Shown: positions 1-7,244 of the stretch, in pieces
Numbering within the stretch: the first letter of the stretch is position 1
How the letters are laid out: each line of letters opens with the position of its first letter
Assembly: GCA_902767355.1 (NCBI GenBank)
Contig: CACXHG010000123.1
Coordinates: forward strand, 1-23,251
DNA: 23,251 bases
Source: an uncultured Bacteroidia bacterium
GTDB taxonomy: Bacteria; Bacteroidota; Bacteroidia; Bacteroidales; UBA932
Reading direction: 5' to 3'
Position numbers and translations under genes: made by a program
Notes under the pieces: model-generated
Seen by the model: only the letters and a program-made list of their open reading frames with translations
What the model was told of the DNA's origin: nothing
The model's database searches: none

Positions 1-1
1 A

Positions 2-220
2 TTTGCAGAGAAACCTCTGGGCGAGAGCATGATGAAACCCAGCGGCTCACTTGCCAACTACAATGCAAACGGCAAGGCAGATGCTTCCGGTGTAGAGCTG
101 GAGTTCTCTATCCCTCGTGCTGACTTCCCTACAATCCCCGATTCTGAAATCACAGTTTACGCGTGGGGCAACAAGAGCGGTGAAAATATGAAAAACTTCC
201 CTCTCAAGATTAAACTCTAA
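2..220 (+). CDS. C-terminal part of an unidentified beta-rich protein (5' end outside window)
   Basis: The reading frame is open from the left edge of the window (base 2) and ends at TAA 218-220, so only the last 72 residues are visible. The ATG codons at 29 and 32 lie inside the open frame and are probably internal. The visible part alternates hydrophobic and polar residues (VELEFSIPRADFP, then EITVYAWGNK and FPLKIKL), which suggests the last strands of a beta-sandwich or carbohydrate-binding type domain. There is no membrane segment in the visible part. A strong terminator follows 25 bases after the stop, so it closes its own transcription unit. I do not recognise the family. A surface or periplasmic sugar-related protein would fit the GH92 neighbour, but that is a guess. 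Confidence 0.6.
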   Translation, partial: FAEKPLGESMMKPSGSLANYNANGKADASGVELEFSIPRADFPTIPDSEITVYAWGNKSGENMKNFPLKIKL

Positions 221-244
221 TCAGATTGTTTCTCTATTAGATAC

Positions 245-276
245 AGAGCCCCGGCCATCCGGGGCTCTTTTCTTTT
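245..276 (+). terminator. Intrinsic terminator after the partial first gene
   Basis: A perfect 10-bp stem (245-254 with 259-268) closes a CCAT loop and is followed directly by a T-rich run, TTTCTTTT. This is a textbook rho-independent terminator for the gene that ends at 220. The last T residues and the following G (274-277, TTTG) can also serve as the -33 box of the next promoter. Confidence 0.92.
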
Positions 277-306
277 GCATTTATCCCTATCATAGCGTAA
301 ATTAGC
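274..306 (+). promoter_or_regulatory. Bacteroidetes-type promoter for the GH92 gene
   Basis: TTTG at 274-277 is followed after 20 bases by TAAATTAGC at 298-306. The Bacteroidetes housekeeping consensus is TTTG, 19-21 bases, TAnnTTTG, so this matches with one mismatch in the -7 box. Transcription would start around 312-314, at or just after the ATG at 310. The transcript would then be leaderless or the real start would be the ATG at 322. Confidence 0.55.
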
Positions 307-309
307 CAC

Positions 310-2358
310 ATGATAAAGATTATGTCCATTGCGCTTTCGGCGCTGCTTTCTGTCGGAATCCTTCCGGTCCGTGAAATAGACACCCGCATCGGCTGCGCAG
401 TGGCGGATTCGCCCACGGCCAGCATTTTCGGCGCCGGCGGCGAGGTGGTCGGCAACACCCTCCCCTGCGTCAGCTCTCCCAACGGCATGACCTACTGGAC
501 GCCCCAAACCTGCATTTCCGACAAAAAGGGAGTCACGCCCTATCGCTGGGAAGCGCGCGAATGGATGGGTTTCCGCGCGTCACATTGGCTGGACGGCAGC
601 GCCACCCAGGACTACGGCTCATTCTTTATCATGCCGGGCTGCGAACCGGTGCCGATGGACCACTCCCTGGAGATTGCAAGGCCGGATTACTACCGCTATG
701 CGGGGAATGAACTCACCGGGACGGGGCGCAGCGCCATCATGCGTCTTAGCTGCGACCGGCTGCGCTTTGGAGCCAACACCCAGTACAACGACGCCAATCT
801 CGTCTGGGACGCAGAGGCGGGTGAAGTCCGCGCCGAAAACCCCGTGCACCGCATCTATAATGGCTGGGGAAAATTGGCCGGCTACTCCTGCTGGACGGTG
901 GTGCGTTTCAGCAAGAAGATAAAGAGCATCACGCCCATAGGCCGCATCATGTACGACATCGAGTTCGAAGATGCTCCCGGGCCGCTATTGGTAAAGATGG
1001 CGACCTCCTTCACCAGTCTGGAAGGCGCTGCCCGCAATCTGGACGCAGAGATTCCCGGCTGGGACTTCGAGGCGCGCCGCTCCGCCACCGAAGCGCTCTG
1101 GACGCGCAAGCTGGGGCAGATAGAAGTCTCCGGCGGCGAGCCGGAAGTCCTCCGCCATTTCTACACCTCGCTCTGGCGAGCCTCCCTGAGTCCGCGCATG
1201 GTGAGCGACATAGGCGCCGAGCCCGACTACGACGATTTCAACCTCTGGGATACCTTCCGCGCCCTGCATCCGCTGCACACCATCCTGCAGCCGGGCCGCA
1301 GCGGCGAGATGATGCAGGCGCTGGTCAAAAAATACGAGCGCGGCGGCTGGATGCCCATTTTTCCCATGTGGGGCAGCTACACCAGTGCCATGATTGGCGA
1401 CCATGCGGCCAGCGTGATAGCCGACGCCTATACCAAGGGCATCCGTAATTTCGACTGCCGCAAGGCCTGGGAGGCCGTGCGCAAAAACTGCTTCGAGACC
1501 CCTTGCGACTCGCTCTACATAGACGGCCGCGGGCGGCGGGCGCTGGAGGTTTACATGCGCCTGGGCTATCTCCCGCTCGAAGAACCCGTGCGGCACGCCT
1601 TCCACGCCAACGAGCAGACCAGCCGCACCCTGGAATATGCCTACGACGACTGGTGTGCCTCCCTGCTGGCCCGCGACCTGGGCAGCAAAGAAGACTATGA
1701 AGCGCTTAAAAAACGCGCCGGCAACTGGCGCAACGTGTTCGACCCCCGTACCCGCTATGCCCAGGGCCGCCACGAAGACGGCAGTTTCCTGGACGAAGAC
1801 AATTATCTCAAGAAGACCTCCTTCATTACCGAAGGCACGCCCTGCCACTACAGCTGGTTCGTCCCCCAGGACATCGAAGGGCTGATAGAGTTTGTCGGGC
1901 GAGAGCTGTTCGAGGAGCGCCTGGATCTGATGTTCAGCGAGAAGCGCTACTGGCACGGCAACGAGCCCGGCAACCAGATTGCCTATCTCTATGATTACAT
2001 CGGCCGCCCCGAGAAGTGCCAGGCCGCCGTGCGGCACATCATGCAGACCGAATACAGAAACACCCCCGGCGGCCTCAGCGGCAACGACGATGCCGGAGCC
2101 CTCTCTGCCTGGTATGTGTTTGCCTGCCTGGGTTTCTACCCCGTGTGCCCCGGCAGCACAGAATACGCCCTCGGCATTCCGGCCTTCGACCGCATAGTCA
2201 TCCATCAGGAAAACGGCCGGGACTTCACCATCCGTCGCAGGCAGGCCTCCAAGACCGCCTTCCGCCTCGGCTGCCGCCGCCTCAAACGCCCTTTCATCTC
2301 TCATAAGGACATCGTCTCCGGAAAAAATCTTACCTTTGACCAGAACATAAAGAAGTAG
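310..2358 (+). CDS. GH92 family alpha-mannosidase
   Basis: Glycoside hydrolase family 92 enzymes are Ca2+-dependent exo-alpha-mannosidases, abundant in Bacteroidetes, that trim mannose from N-glycans and yeast mannan. Family signatures run the whole length: GNTLPCVSSPNGMTYWTPQT near the N-terminus, WDTFRALHPL, WMPIFPMWGSY, the EGTPCHYSWF segment carrying the likely general-acid Glu, GNEPGNQIAYLYDYIG, and the hallmark LSGNDDAGALSAWY with its Asp pair. At 682 residues it is slightly short for the family (about 720-760). The N-terminus has a hydrophobic stretch (residues 5-18) that could be a signal peptide, but no clear cleavage site or lipobox. Because the promoter box ends at 306, the ATG at 322 is a possible alternative start. 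The next gene begins 6 bases after the stop and is probably co-transcribed. Linkage specificity cannot be read from the sequence. Confidence 0.93.
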   Translation: MIKIMSIALSALLSVGILPVREIDTRIGCAVADSPTASIFGAGGEVVGNTLPCVSSPNGMTYWTPQTCISDKKGVTPYRWEAREWMGFRASHWLDGSATQDYGSFFIMPGCEPVPMDHSLEIARPDYYRYAGNELTGTGRSAIMRLSCDRLRFGANTQYNDANLVWDAEAGEVRAENPVHRIYNGWGKLAGYSCWTVVRFSKKIKSITPIGRIMYDIEFEDAPGPLLVKMATSFTSLEGAARNLDAEIPGWDFEARRSATEALWTRKLGQIEVSGGEPEVLRHFYTSLWRASLSPRMVSDIGAEPDYDDFNLWDTFRALHPLHTILQPGRSGEMMQALVKKYERGGWMPIFPMWGSYTSAMIGDHAASVIADAYTKGIRNFDCRKAWEAVRKNCFETPCDSLYIDGRGRRALEVYMRLGYLPLEEPVRHAFHANEQTSRTLEYAYDDWCASLLARDLGSKEDYEALKKRAGNWRNVFDPRTRYAQGRHEDGSFLDEDNYLKKTSFITEGTPCHYSWFVPQDIEGLIEFVGRELFEERLDLMFSEKRYWHGNEPGNQIAYLYDYIGRPEKCQAAVRHIMQTEYRNTPGGLSGNDDAGALSAWYVFACLGFYPVCPGSTEYALGIPAFDRIVIHQENGRDFTIRRRQASKTAFRLGCRRLKRPFISHKDIVSGKNLTFDQNIKK

Positions 2359-2364
2359 ATAGAT

Positions 2365-2937
2365 ATGAAGCGATTAGTTATTGTTTTGGCCATACTCCTG
2401 GCCACCGTGTGCGCATCGGCGCAAAACTCCCTCGACGGAACGTGGATTTACATCAAGCAGGACAAGCAGCCTATTCGCGAAGAGCAGGCCTCCGGCAACG
2501 CCGACATGAAGGTCTCGGCCAAGTATGAGTTTGCCGCAGAGCGCTTTACGACAGCCTTCAAAGTGGTCGTGAATATGGATTTCACTGCCCAGACAGAGCT
2601 GGGCGAAAAGGCCGATGCAGTCTTTTACATAGAGGTAATTGCCTCGGTTGCCGGCAGCCTTTCTCGTGACGGCTCTACCCTCACCCTGACTCCCGATGCC
2701 AAAAAGAAACCGTCCATAGAGGTCAACACGAAGATAGAGGGCGTACCCGGCGGCAACCTTATCAAGGGGATGATAGTAAATCCTATCAAAAAAGAGCTGA
2801 GCGCCGAGCTCAAGAAAGAGCAAAAATACAAGGTGGTCTCGCTCACCGAAACCACCTTGGTATTGGAGGATATCCTTTCAGAAAAAGAGCTCAAGTCCGG
2901 CCAGAAGGCCCAGACTATGACTCTGAACCGCAAGTAA
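2365..2937 (+). CDS. Secreted lipocalin-like hypothetical protein
   Basis: This 190-residue protein begins with a clear signal peptide (MKRLVIVLAILLATVCASA, cleavage before Q20) without a lipobox, so it should be periplasmic or secreted. The mature part opens with LDGTW and closes with a strand pair (YKVVSLTETTLVLED, then QTMTLNRK). That arrangement is typical of small calycin/lipocalin-like beta-barrels in Bacteroidetes, but I cannot assign a named family. It follows the GH92 gene by 6 bases and is probably in its operon. Its stop codon is immediately followed, with no spacer, by the stop codon of the convergent MFS gene. No function is claimed. Confidence 0.8.
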   Translation: MKRLVIVLAILLATVCASAQNSLDGTWIYIKQDKQPIREEQASGNADMKVSAKYEFAAERFTTAFKVVVNMDFTAQTELGEKADAVFYIEVIASVAGSLSRDGSTLTLTPDAKKKPSIEVNTKIEGVPGGNLIKGMIVNPIKKELSAELKKEQKYKVVSLTETTLVLEDILSEKELKSGQKAQTMTLNRK

Positions 2938-4095
2938 CTATTTTGCCTTGCGCAGCAGCTTCACGGCGCAGAACACCAGATAGGCCATGCAGATGCCGAT
3001 TATCAGCAGCGAACCTGCCTGAGAACCCATCTTGTCCGTTGCAAAACCCATCAGCGGCGGGATGATTGCACCGCCCACGATGCCGGTAATCATCAGTCCG
3101 GAAATCTCGTTGGTCTTGTCGGGACGGGCCTGCATTGCCGCAGAGAAAATGATGGTGAAGATGCAGGAGCAGGTGAAACCTATGGCCGCCAGCAGTGCCA
3201 CGATGCCGAACTGGCTCTTGACAAAGAAAAGTGCCACCAGCGCTGCAACTGCAGCAAGTATATTCCAGAAGAAGTATTTGCGGTCGTTGAGCTTCATCAG
3301 CAGGAAGGTGCCCAGCAGCGCGCCCACCGTTCTGCCAAGGAAGTATGCGCTTGAGCCGAGGCCGGCCTGCGCTTCTGCCAGGCCAAGGCGCTCTATGAGC
3401 AGTTTGGGGGCGACGGTGTTGGAACCGACATCCACACCCACGACGAACACAATCCCTAAGAAAAGCATCAGGATGGTGGGATCTTTCAGAATCTGGAAGG
3501 TCTCCTTAAGGCCGGCGGGAGCCTGCTCATCCCTCTCCTCCTTGGGAATCTGGGTCAGCATCAGCCACAGGCCGCTCAGCAGCGTGAGACCGGCGAATAT
3601 GGGGAATGCATAGTGCCACCCGCCCAGCACATTGGTCGCAAACAGTGCGATATAGGGCGAAGTGAGCGAGCACACGGCCTTGATCAACTGGCCTGCGGTG
3701 AGGCTGCTGGTGAGTTTGTCACCCTTGACCACATTGCTCAGCAGCGGGTTCAGGGAAACCTGCAGGATGGTGTTACCTATGCCTATCAGGGCAAAACCTA
3801 TCAGGCAGACCGGCAGAGTGTAGCTGATAAAAGGCAGCAGCATGCCCACGAAAGTCACGGCGTTGCTCAGCTGCACGGTGTTCTTGCGGCCGATCTTGTT
3901 CATCAGCAGGGCCGTGGGAACGCTCAGCAGCAGGAACCAGATAAAAACCGCCGACGGGATGAAGCCCGCAAGCGTTTCGCTCAGGCCGAAGTCGGTCTTT
4001 GCATAGGAAGTGGCGAAACCGACGATGTCGCAGAACCCCATCACGAAGAAGGTGTAGAGTATCGCCACTGCAGGAGAAAGTGTTTTCTTGCTCAT
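2938..4095 (-). CDS. Sugar-type MFS transporter (FucP-like)
   Basis: A 385-residue polytopic membrane protein with about 12 hydrophobic segments and the MFS loop 2-3 motif (MNKIGRKNTVQL). The GIGNTILQVSLNPLLSNVV segment and overall pattern resemble the fucose/glucose/galactose H+ symporter group (FucP/GluP-like) common in Bacteroidetes. It is a little shorter than FucP (about 430). It would take up a monosaccharide across the inner membrane. Facing the GH92 gene, a hexose released by glycan trimming is a reasonable but unproven substrate. It is transcribed alone from a promoter at 4125-4157 and its stop abuts the stop of the convergent gene. Confidence 0.85.
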   Translation of the reverse strand: MSKKTLSPAVAILYTFFVMGFCDIVGFATSYAKTDFGLSETLAGFIPSAVFIWFLLLSVPTALLMNKIGRKNTVQLSNAVTFVGMLLPFISYTLPVCLIGFALIGIGNTILQVSLNPLLSNVVKGDKLTSSLTAGQLIKAVCSLTSPYIALFATNVLGGWHYAFPIFAGLTLLSGLWLMLTQIPKEERDEQAPAGLKETFQILKDPTILMLFLGIVFVVGVDVGSNTVAPKLLIERLGLAEAQAGLGSSAYFLGRTVGALLGTFLLMKLNDRKYFFWNILAAVAALVALFFVKSQFGIVALLAAIGFTCSCIFTIIFSAAMQARPDKTNEISGLMITGIVGGAIIPPLMGFATDKMGSQAGSLLIIGICMAYLVFCAVKLLRKAK

Positions 4096-4124
4096 TGGAC
4101 TAAAAAGGTTAAAAATTCTTTTGC

Positions 4125-4157
4125 GCTAAGTTAGTCATTCCCCGTCAATCGTGCAAC
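4125..4157 (-). promoter_or_regulatory. Promoter for the MFS transporter gene
   Basis: On the minus strand, GTTG (4157-4154) is followed after exactly 20 bases by TAACTTAGC (4133-4125). This resembles the Bacteroidetes TTTG / TAnnTTTG pair, with one mismatch in each box. It predicts a 5' leader of about 20 bases before the ATG at 4095. Confidence 0.5.
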
Positions 4158-4250
4158 CCTTGCCACAGCCACTCCGCTTAAGGATTGTAAGTGCCCGAAA
4201 CGAAACGCTTCGCAACGCGCCACAAGTGTTCGTGCCTGCGATTTTGGGTT

Positions 4251-4268
4251 TTGGCACGCTCCTTGTTC
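4251..4268 (+). promoter_or_regulatory. Candidate sigma-54 (-24/-12) promoter for the KPNNGG protein
   Basis: The sequence TTGGCACGCTCCTTGTTC matches the RpoN consensus TGGCACG-N4-TTGC, with GG at 4253-4254 and the -12 pair 4265-4266 at the right spacing. The -12 dinucleotide is GT instead of the usual GC, which weakens the call. Transcription would start near 4277-4278, giving a leader of about 30 bases before the ATG at 4309. No good TTTG/TAnnTTTG pair was found in this gap. The rest of the 4134-4250 region shows no recognised operator. Confidence 0.4.
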
Positions 4269-4308
4269 TTATGGATAAGTGAGTACTAACCCTATAAAAC
4301 TAATAGCC

Positions 4309-5121
4309 ATGAAAAAGTTTCTCATCACAGCAGTTGCGCTTCTCACGGCCACAGTTTTTGAGGCAAGCGCAATGTCCACCGCAAGAGCACGCCAGGAGGC
4401 GCTCTTCCTCACCGATAAGATGGCCTATGAGCTGGATCTTACAGATTATCAGTACGAGGCCGTTTATGAAATCAACTTCGACTACTTTGCAAGCCTCGTT
4501 GGTACTTCCGATATCCTCGGGATCTACTGGAACCGTCGCGCAAATGAGCTCGGATACGTTCTCACCAGCTGGCAGTACCGCCGCTTCCTGGAGTCTGAAT
4601 ACTTCTACCGTCCGGTAGTTTACAGAAACAATGTCCTGCATTTTGCAATCTACGATTACTATGCACACACCCGTTTCTACAGGCCCGCGCCCAAACATTA
4701 TGCGCACTACCGTGGCAACCGCCATTACCACAAGGCGCCCCACAACAACAGGCATTTTGCCGATAACCGCATCGGCCGTCACGACCCGGTTTACAATCCC
4801 GGCCACAAAAATGGCGGAGCCCACAACAGGCCCGACGTCAAGCCCAATCACGGTGGCAATGCCCACAAGCCTGCGGTTAAGCCCAACAACGGCAGTGCTC
4901 ACAGCAACCGTCCTGCCATGAAGCCCAACAACGGGGGCAACACCAACCGCCCTGCGGTTAAACCCAACAACGGCGGCAACGCCAACAAGCCCGCGGCAAG
5001 GCCGGCAAATGTGACCCGCAACACCAACAATTCGGTACGCGCCGTCGCCACCCCTGCCCGCTCCGCTTCCACAACCACCCGCAGCGCCGCCAGCAGCAGC
5101 TCCGCCGGCCGTCGCAGATAA
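4309..5121 (+). CDS. Secreted protein with CpxP/Spy-like N-terminus and KPNNGG repeats
   Basis: A 270-residue exported protein. The start chosen is the ATG at 4309, because it begins a good signal peptide (MKKFLITAVALLTATVFEASA). The in-frame GTG at 4279 would add a poor leader and falls at the predicted transcription start. The mature N-terminal part (RARQEALFLTDKMAYELDL, then LTDYQYEAVYEINFDYF) is helical with an LTxxQ-type segment, as in CpxP/Spy-like envelope proteins. It is followed by an aromatic/His-rich stretch (YRPAPKHYAHYRGNRHYHK), four to five KPNNGG-type repeats (about residues 174-232), and a Ser/Thr/Arg-rich basic tail ending in GRRR. The low-complexity basic tail may bind polyanions or cell wall, but the function is unknown. 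It is monocistronic, with a terminator downstream. Confidence 0.8.
   Translation: MKKFLITAVALLTATVFEASAMSTARARQEALFLTDKMAYELDLTDYQYEAVYEINFDYFASLVGTSDILGIYWNRRANELGYVLTSWQYRRFLESEYFYRPVVYRNNVLHFAIYDYYAHTRFYRPAPKHYAHYRGNRHYHKAPHNNRHFADNRIGRHDPVYNPGHKNGGAHNRPDVKPNHGGNAHKPAVKPNNGSAHSNRPAMKPNNGGNTNRPAVKPNNGGNANKPAARPANVTRNTNNSVRAVATPARSASTTTRSAASSSSAGRRR
4828..5004 (+). repeat. In-frame KPNNGG tandem repeat region
   Basis: Imperfect tandem repeats of about 36-39 bases encode units of the form NRPAVKPNNGGNA (core variants VKPNHGG, VKPNNGS, MKPNNGG, VKPNNGG). The nucleotide repeat is degenerate at wobble positions, so it is maintained at protein level and is probably variable in copy number between strains. 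Confidence 0.85.
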
Positions 5122-5146
5122 GCAAGGCAAGTCCATAATACACTTC

Positions 5147-5176
5147 GAAGCGCCCCTTTAGCGGGGCGTTTCTTTT
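5147..5176 (+). terminator. Intrinsic terminator after the KPNNGG gene
   Basis: CGCCCC (5151-5156) and GGGGCG (5163-5168) form a stem around a TTTAGC loop. It is extended to about 10 bp by GAAG (5147-5150) with TTTC (5169-5172), including one G-T pair, and is followed by TTTTT. It separates this gene from the B12-related plus-strand operon. Confidence 0.88.
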
Positions 5177-5188
5177 TATGTGCGGCGC

Positions 5189-5220
5189 TTTGCCGACTTG
5201 CCTATTATTACTAAATTTGC
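5189..5220 (+). promoter_or_regulatory. Strong Bacteroidetes promoter for the flippase-btuCD operon
   Basis: TTTG (5189-5192), a 19-base spacer, then TAAATTTGC (5212-5220) is an exact match to the Bacteroidetes promoter consensus. Transcription should start near 5226-5228, about 10 bases before the ATG at 5238. The leader is therefore too short for a riboswitch. The site lies inside the upstream extension of the next frame (5178-5237), so that extension cannot be coding. Confidence 0.82.
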
Positions 5221-5237
5221 ACTCAAAGCATGCTTAT

Positions 5238-6236
5238 ATGGGCAAATCGAATAGCAAATTGTTTCAGGTAGTCAAGTATGTCCTGTTCACTGCACTGGCC
5301 GTCCTTCTGGTGTATCTTGCCTTTCGCAAGGTAGATTGGAAGGTGTTTCTCGAAGGTCTCGGGCAGACGCGCTGGCTCTGGGTGGTGTTGTTTATCGTGT
5401 TCTCCGTGCTCGCACTCGTGGGGCGCACCATCCGCTGGAAAGAACTTCTCAATCCCTTCGACGACAGCATAAGCTATCTGAGGATATGGGACGCCAACAA
5501 CATAGGCAATCTGGCAAGCGTGGCGCTGCCTGGTTCGGGCGAGGTGCTGCGCTGCGGCCTGATTTCTACCAAGAAACTGGAGTTCGACAAGGCCCTGGGC
5601 ACCATGTTCTGCGAGCGTATCTGGGATGCGATTGCCCTGATAGTGATACTGGCAGCCTCCCTTATACTGCAGTGGGACCGTTTCGGGACATATTTTACAG
5701 AGAAGGTGCTGGAGCCAATGGCCTCTGCCGGCATCTGGTGGATTGTGGCCCTGGTGCTGGCGGCGGTGGCGGCATTTATAATACTGGTATTCAGGCTGCG
5801 CACAAAGAGCCGCTTCTGCGGCCGCATAGCCGATTCCCTGTCCAGGTTCTGGGTCGGAATCATGGCTTTCAGCAAGAGCCGCAACAAGTTTCTGGTGGCC
5901 ATCACCACTTTCTTCATCTGGTTCATGTATATACTGATGTGCTACTGCATCATCAAGGCTATGCCGACCCTGGACGGGCTTGACCTGGCCGACGCCACCT
6001 TCCTGTCGATGGTAGGCAACCTGGCTTCGGTGGTGCCGGTGCCGGGCGGAATCGGGGCATATCACTATCTGGTGTCGGCGGCGCTGGGCATGTATGGCTA
6101 CAGTTGGGATACCGGAATACTGTTCTCCACCCTGAATCACGAGATACACGCCGTACTGATAATATTCCTGGGCGTCATCTCATATCTCAGCTACCTCGGC
6201 TGGCGCAGCCGTAAAGACAAGCAGGATGAGGCCTGA
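5238..6236 (+). CDS. UPF0104 / YbhN-AglD-like integral membrane protein (flippase family)
   Basis: A 332-residue polytopic membrane protein with about eight hydrophobic segments. The segments NIGNLASVALPGSGEVLRCGL and SVVPVPGGIGAYHYLV are the two conserved motifs of the lysylphosphatidylglycerol synthetase transmembrane domain family (UPF0104). That family includes the flippase half of MprF, YbhN and AglD; no synthetase domain is present here. Members are thought to move lipids or lipid-linked sugars across the inner membrane, and the substrate here is unknown. The ATG at 5238 is chosen because a perfect promoter ends at 5220, inside the longer open frame that begins at 5178. It overlaps the BtuC-like gene by 11 bases, so the two are co-transcribed and probably translationally coupled. 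Its link to B12 uptake is by position only. Confidence 0.88.
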   Translation: MGKSNSKLFQVVKYVLFTALAVLLVYLAFRKVDWKVFLEGLGQTRWLWVVLFIVFSVLALVGRTIRWKELLNPFDDSISYLRIWDANNIGNLASVALPGSGEVLRCGLISTKKLEFDKALGTMFCERIWDAIALIVILAASLILQWDRFGTYFTEKVLEPMASAGIWWIVALVLAAVAAFIILVFRLRTKSRFCGRIADSLSRFWVGIMAFSKSRNKFLVAITTFFIWFMYILMCYCIIKAMPTLDGLDLADATFLSMVGNLASVVPVPGGIGAYHYLVSAALGMYGYSWDTGILFSTLNHEIHAVLIIFLGVISYLSYLGWRSRKDKQDEA

Positions 6237-7239
6237 CAGCAGAAAGGGACCGCTGGTGGCGGCAGTGATAGCGCTGGCCCTGATAGTGCTTTTCCTGGCC
6301 AATCTGGTGGCAGGGCCGGTCAAGATCCCCATAGGGGAAGCGTTCCGGATTCTGCTGGGCAAACTGTCGCAGCAGCAGAGTTGGAATCAGATTATACTCC
6401 AGTCCCGGCTGCCGCAGGCCGTGACGGCTCTGCTGGGCGGGGCTGCGCTTGCGGTGAGTGGCCTTCAGCTGCAGACACTCTTTAAAAACCCGCTTGCAGG
6501 CCCGTCGATACTCGGCATCAGCGACGGTGCCAACCTCGGAGTGGCGCTGGCGATGCTCTATATCTCCACCACCAGCTATATCACCACCATTGCCGCGGCA
6601 TTTATAGGAGCTGCAGCAGTGCTTGCGGTGATTATATGGTTCTCCCATAAAATCAACAACAATGTGATGTTGCTGGTAATAGGCATTATGGTGGGCTACC
6701 TGGCGTCTTCGGCCATCTCGATACTCAATTTCAACGCTTCGGCCGACAAGGTGCACCAGTATGTCATGTGGGGCATGGGAGATTTTGGCAGCGTCTCTGT
6801 GGACAAGCTCCCTTGGTTCGTGTCGTTTTCGTTAGTCGGGCTTGTTGCATCTTTGCTTTTGGTAAAGCCGCTTAATGCGCTGTTGCTCGGAGATTCGTAT
6901 GCAGAAAATCTTGGTGTGAATGTGCGCCGGGCGAGGTTGGCGATACTCCTGGTCACAGGGCTTTTGACCGCTACCGTGACCGCTTTCTGCGGCCCCATCT
7001 CCTTTATTGGCCTGGCGGTGCCCCATATCGCCCGGCTCACTCTCGGCGGCGGCAACCACCGCAGCCTGGTGCCGGCAACCATATTTTTAGGAAGTGTCAT
7101 TGCGCTGCTGTGCAATCTTTTGACCAACCTTTCTTCAAGCAGCGGTCCACTTCCGCTCAACGCCGTGACCTCTATTGTCGGAGCTCCGATCATCATATAT
7201 GTGATAATGAACCGCAAGAATCTGCATTACTTTAATTAA
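6226..7239 (+). CDS. btuC: FecCD-family ABC permease (BtuC-like)
   Basis: A 337-residue inner-membrane permease of the FecCD family, which forms the channel of vitamin B12, heme and siderophore importers. Visible family motifs are ILQSRLPQAVTALLGGAALAVSGLQLQ, FKNPLAGPSILGISDGANLG and FCGPISFIGLAVPHIARLTLGG near the C-terminal end. About ten transmembrane segments are expected. The start overlaps the preceding membrane protein by 11 bases and the ATPase follows after 5 bases. Sequence alone cannot separate B12 from iron-chelate permeases. The B12 assignment rests on the convergent riboswitch-controlled operon that supplies the receptor and binding proteins. Bases about 6800-6960 use more TTG/CTT and other AT-ending codons than the surrounding genes. 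Confidence 0.88.
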   Translation: MRPDSRKGPLVAAVIALALIVLFLANLVAGPVKIPIGEAFRILLGKLSQQQSWNQIILQSRLPQAVTALLGGAALAVSGLQLQTLFKNPLAGPSILGISDGANLGVALAMLYISTTSYITTIAAAFIGAAAVLAVIIWFSHKINNNVMLLVIGIMVGYLASSAISILNFNASADKVHQYVMWGMGDFGSVSVDKLPWFVSFSLVGLVASLLLVKPLNALLLGDSYAENLGVNVRRARLAILLVTGLLTATVTAFCGPISFIGLAVPHIARLTLGGGNHRSLVPATIFLGSVIALLCNLLTNLSSSSGPLPLNAVTSIVGAPIIIYVIMNRKNLHYFN

Positions 7240-7244
7240 AGATT

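Noticed and set aside
985..2304. A 439-codon minus-strand open frame opposite the GH92 gene
   Set aside because: Low-complexity Ala/Gly/Val-rich translation antisense to a well supported glycosidase; no start context or family motif.
4134..4250. Possible operator or small RNA in the gap between the MFS and KPNNGG genes
   Set aside because: Some short inverted patches (for example around 4201-4220) were seen, but nothing long or structured enough to support a call.
4828..5004. Possible CRISPR-like or regulatory direct repeats
   Set aside because: The repeats are in frame, imperfect at wobble positions, lack unique spacers and encode a KPNNGG protein motif.
5178..5237. Upstream extension of the UPF0104 protein
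   Set aside because: It contains a perfect promoter (5189-5220), so it cannot be part of the translated message.
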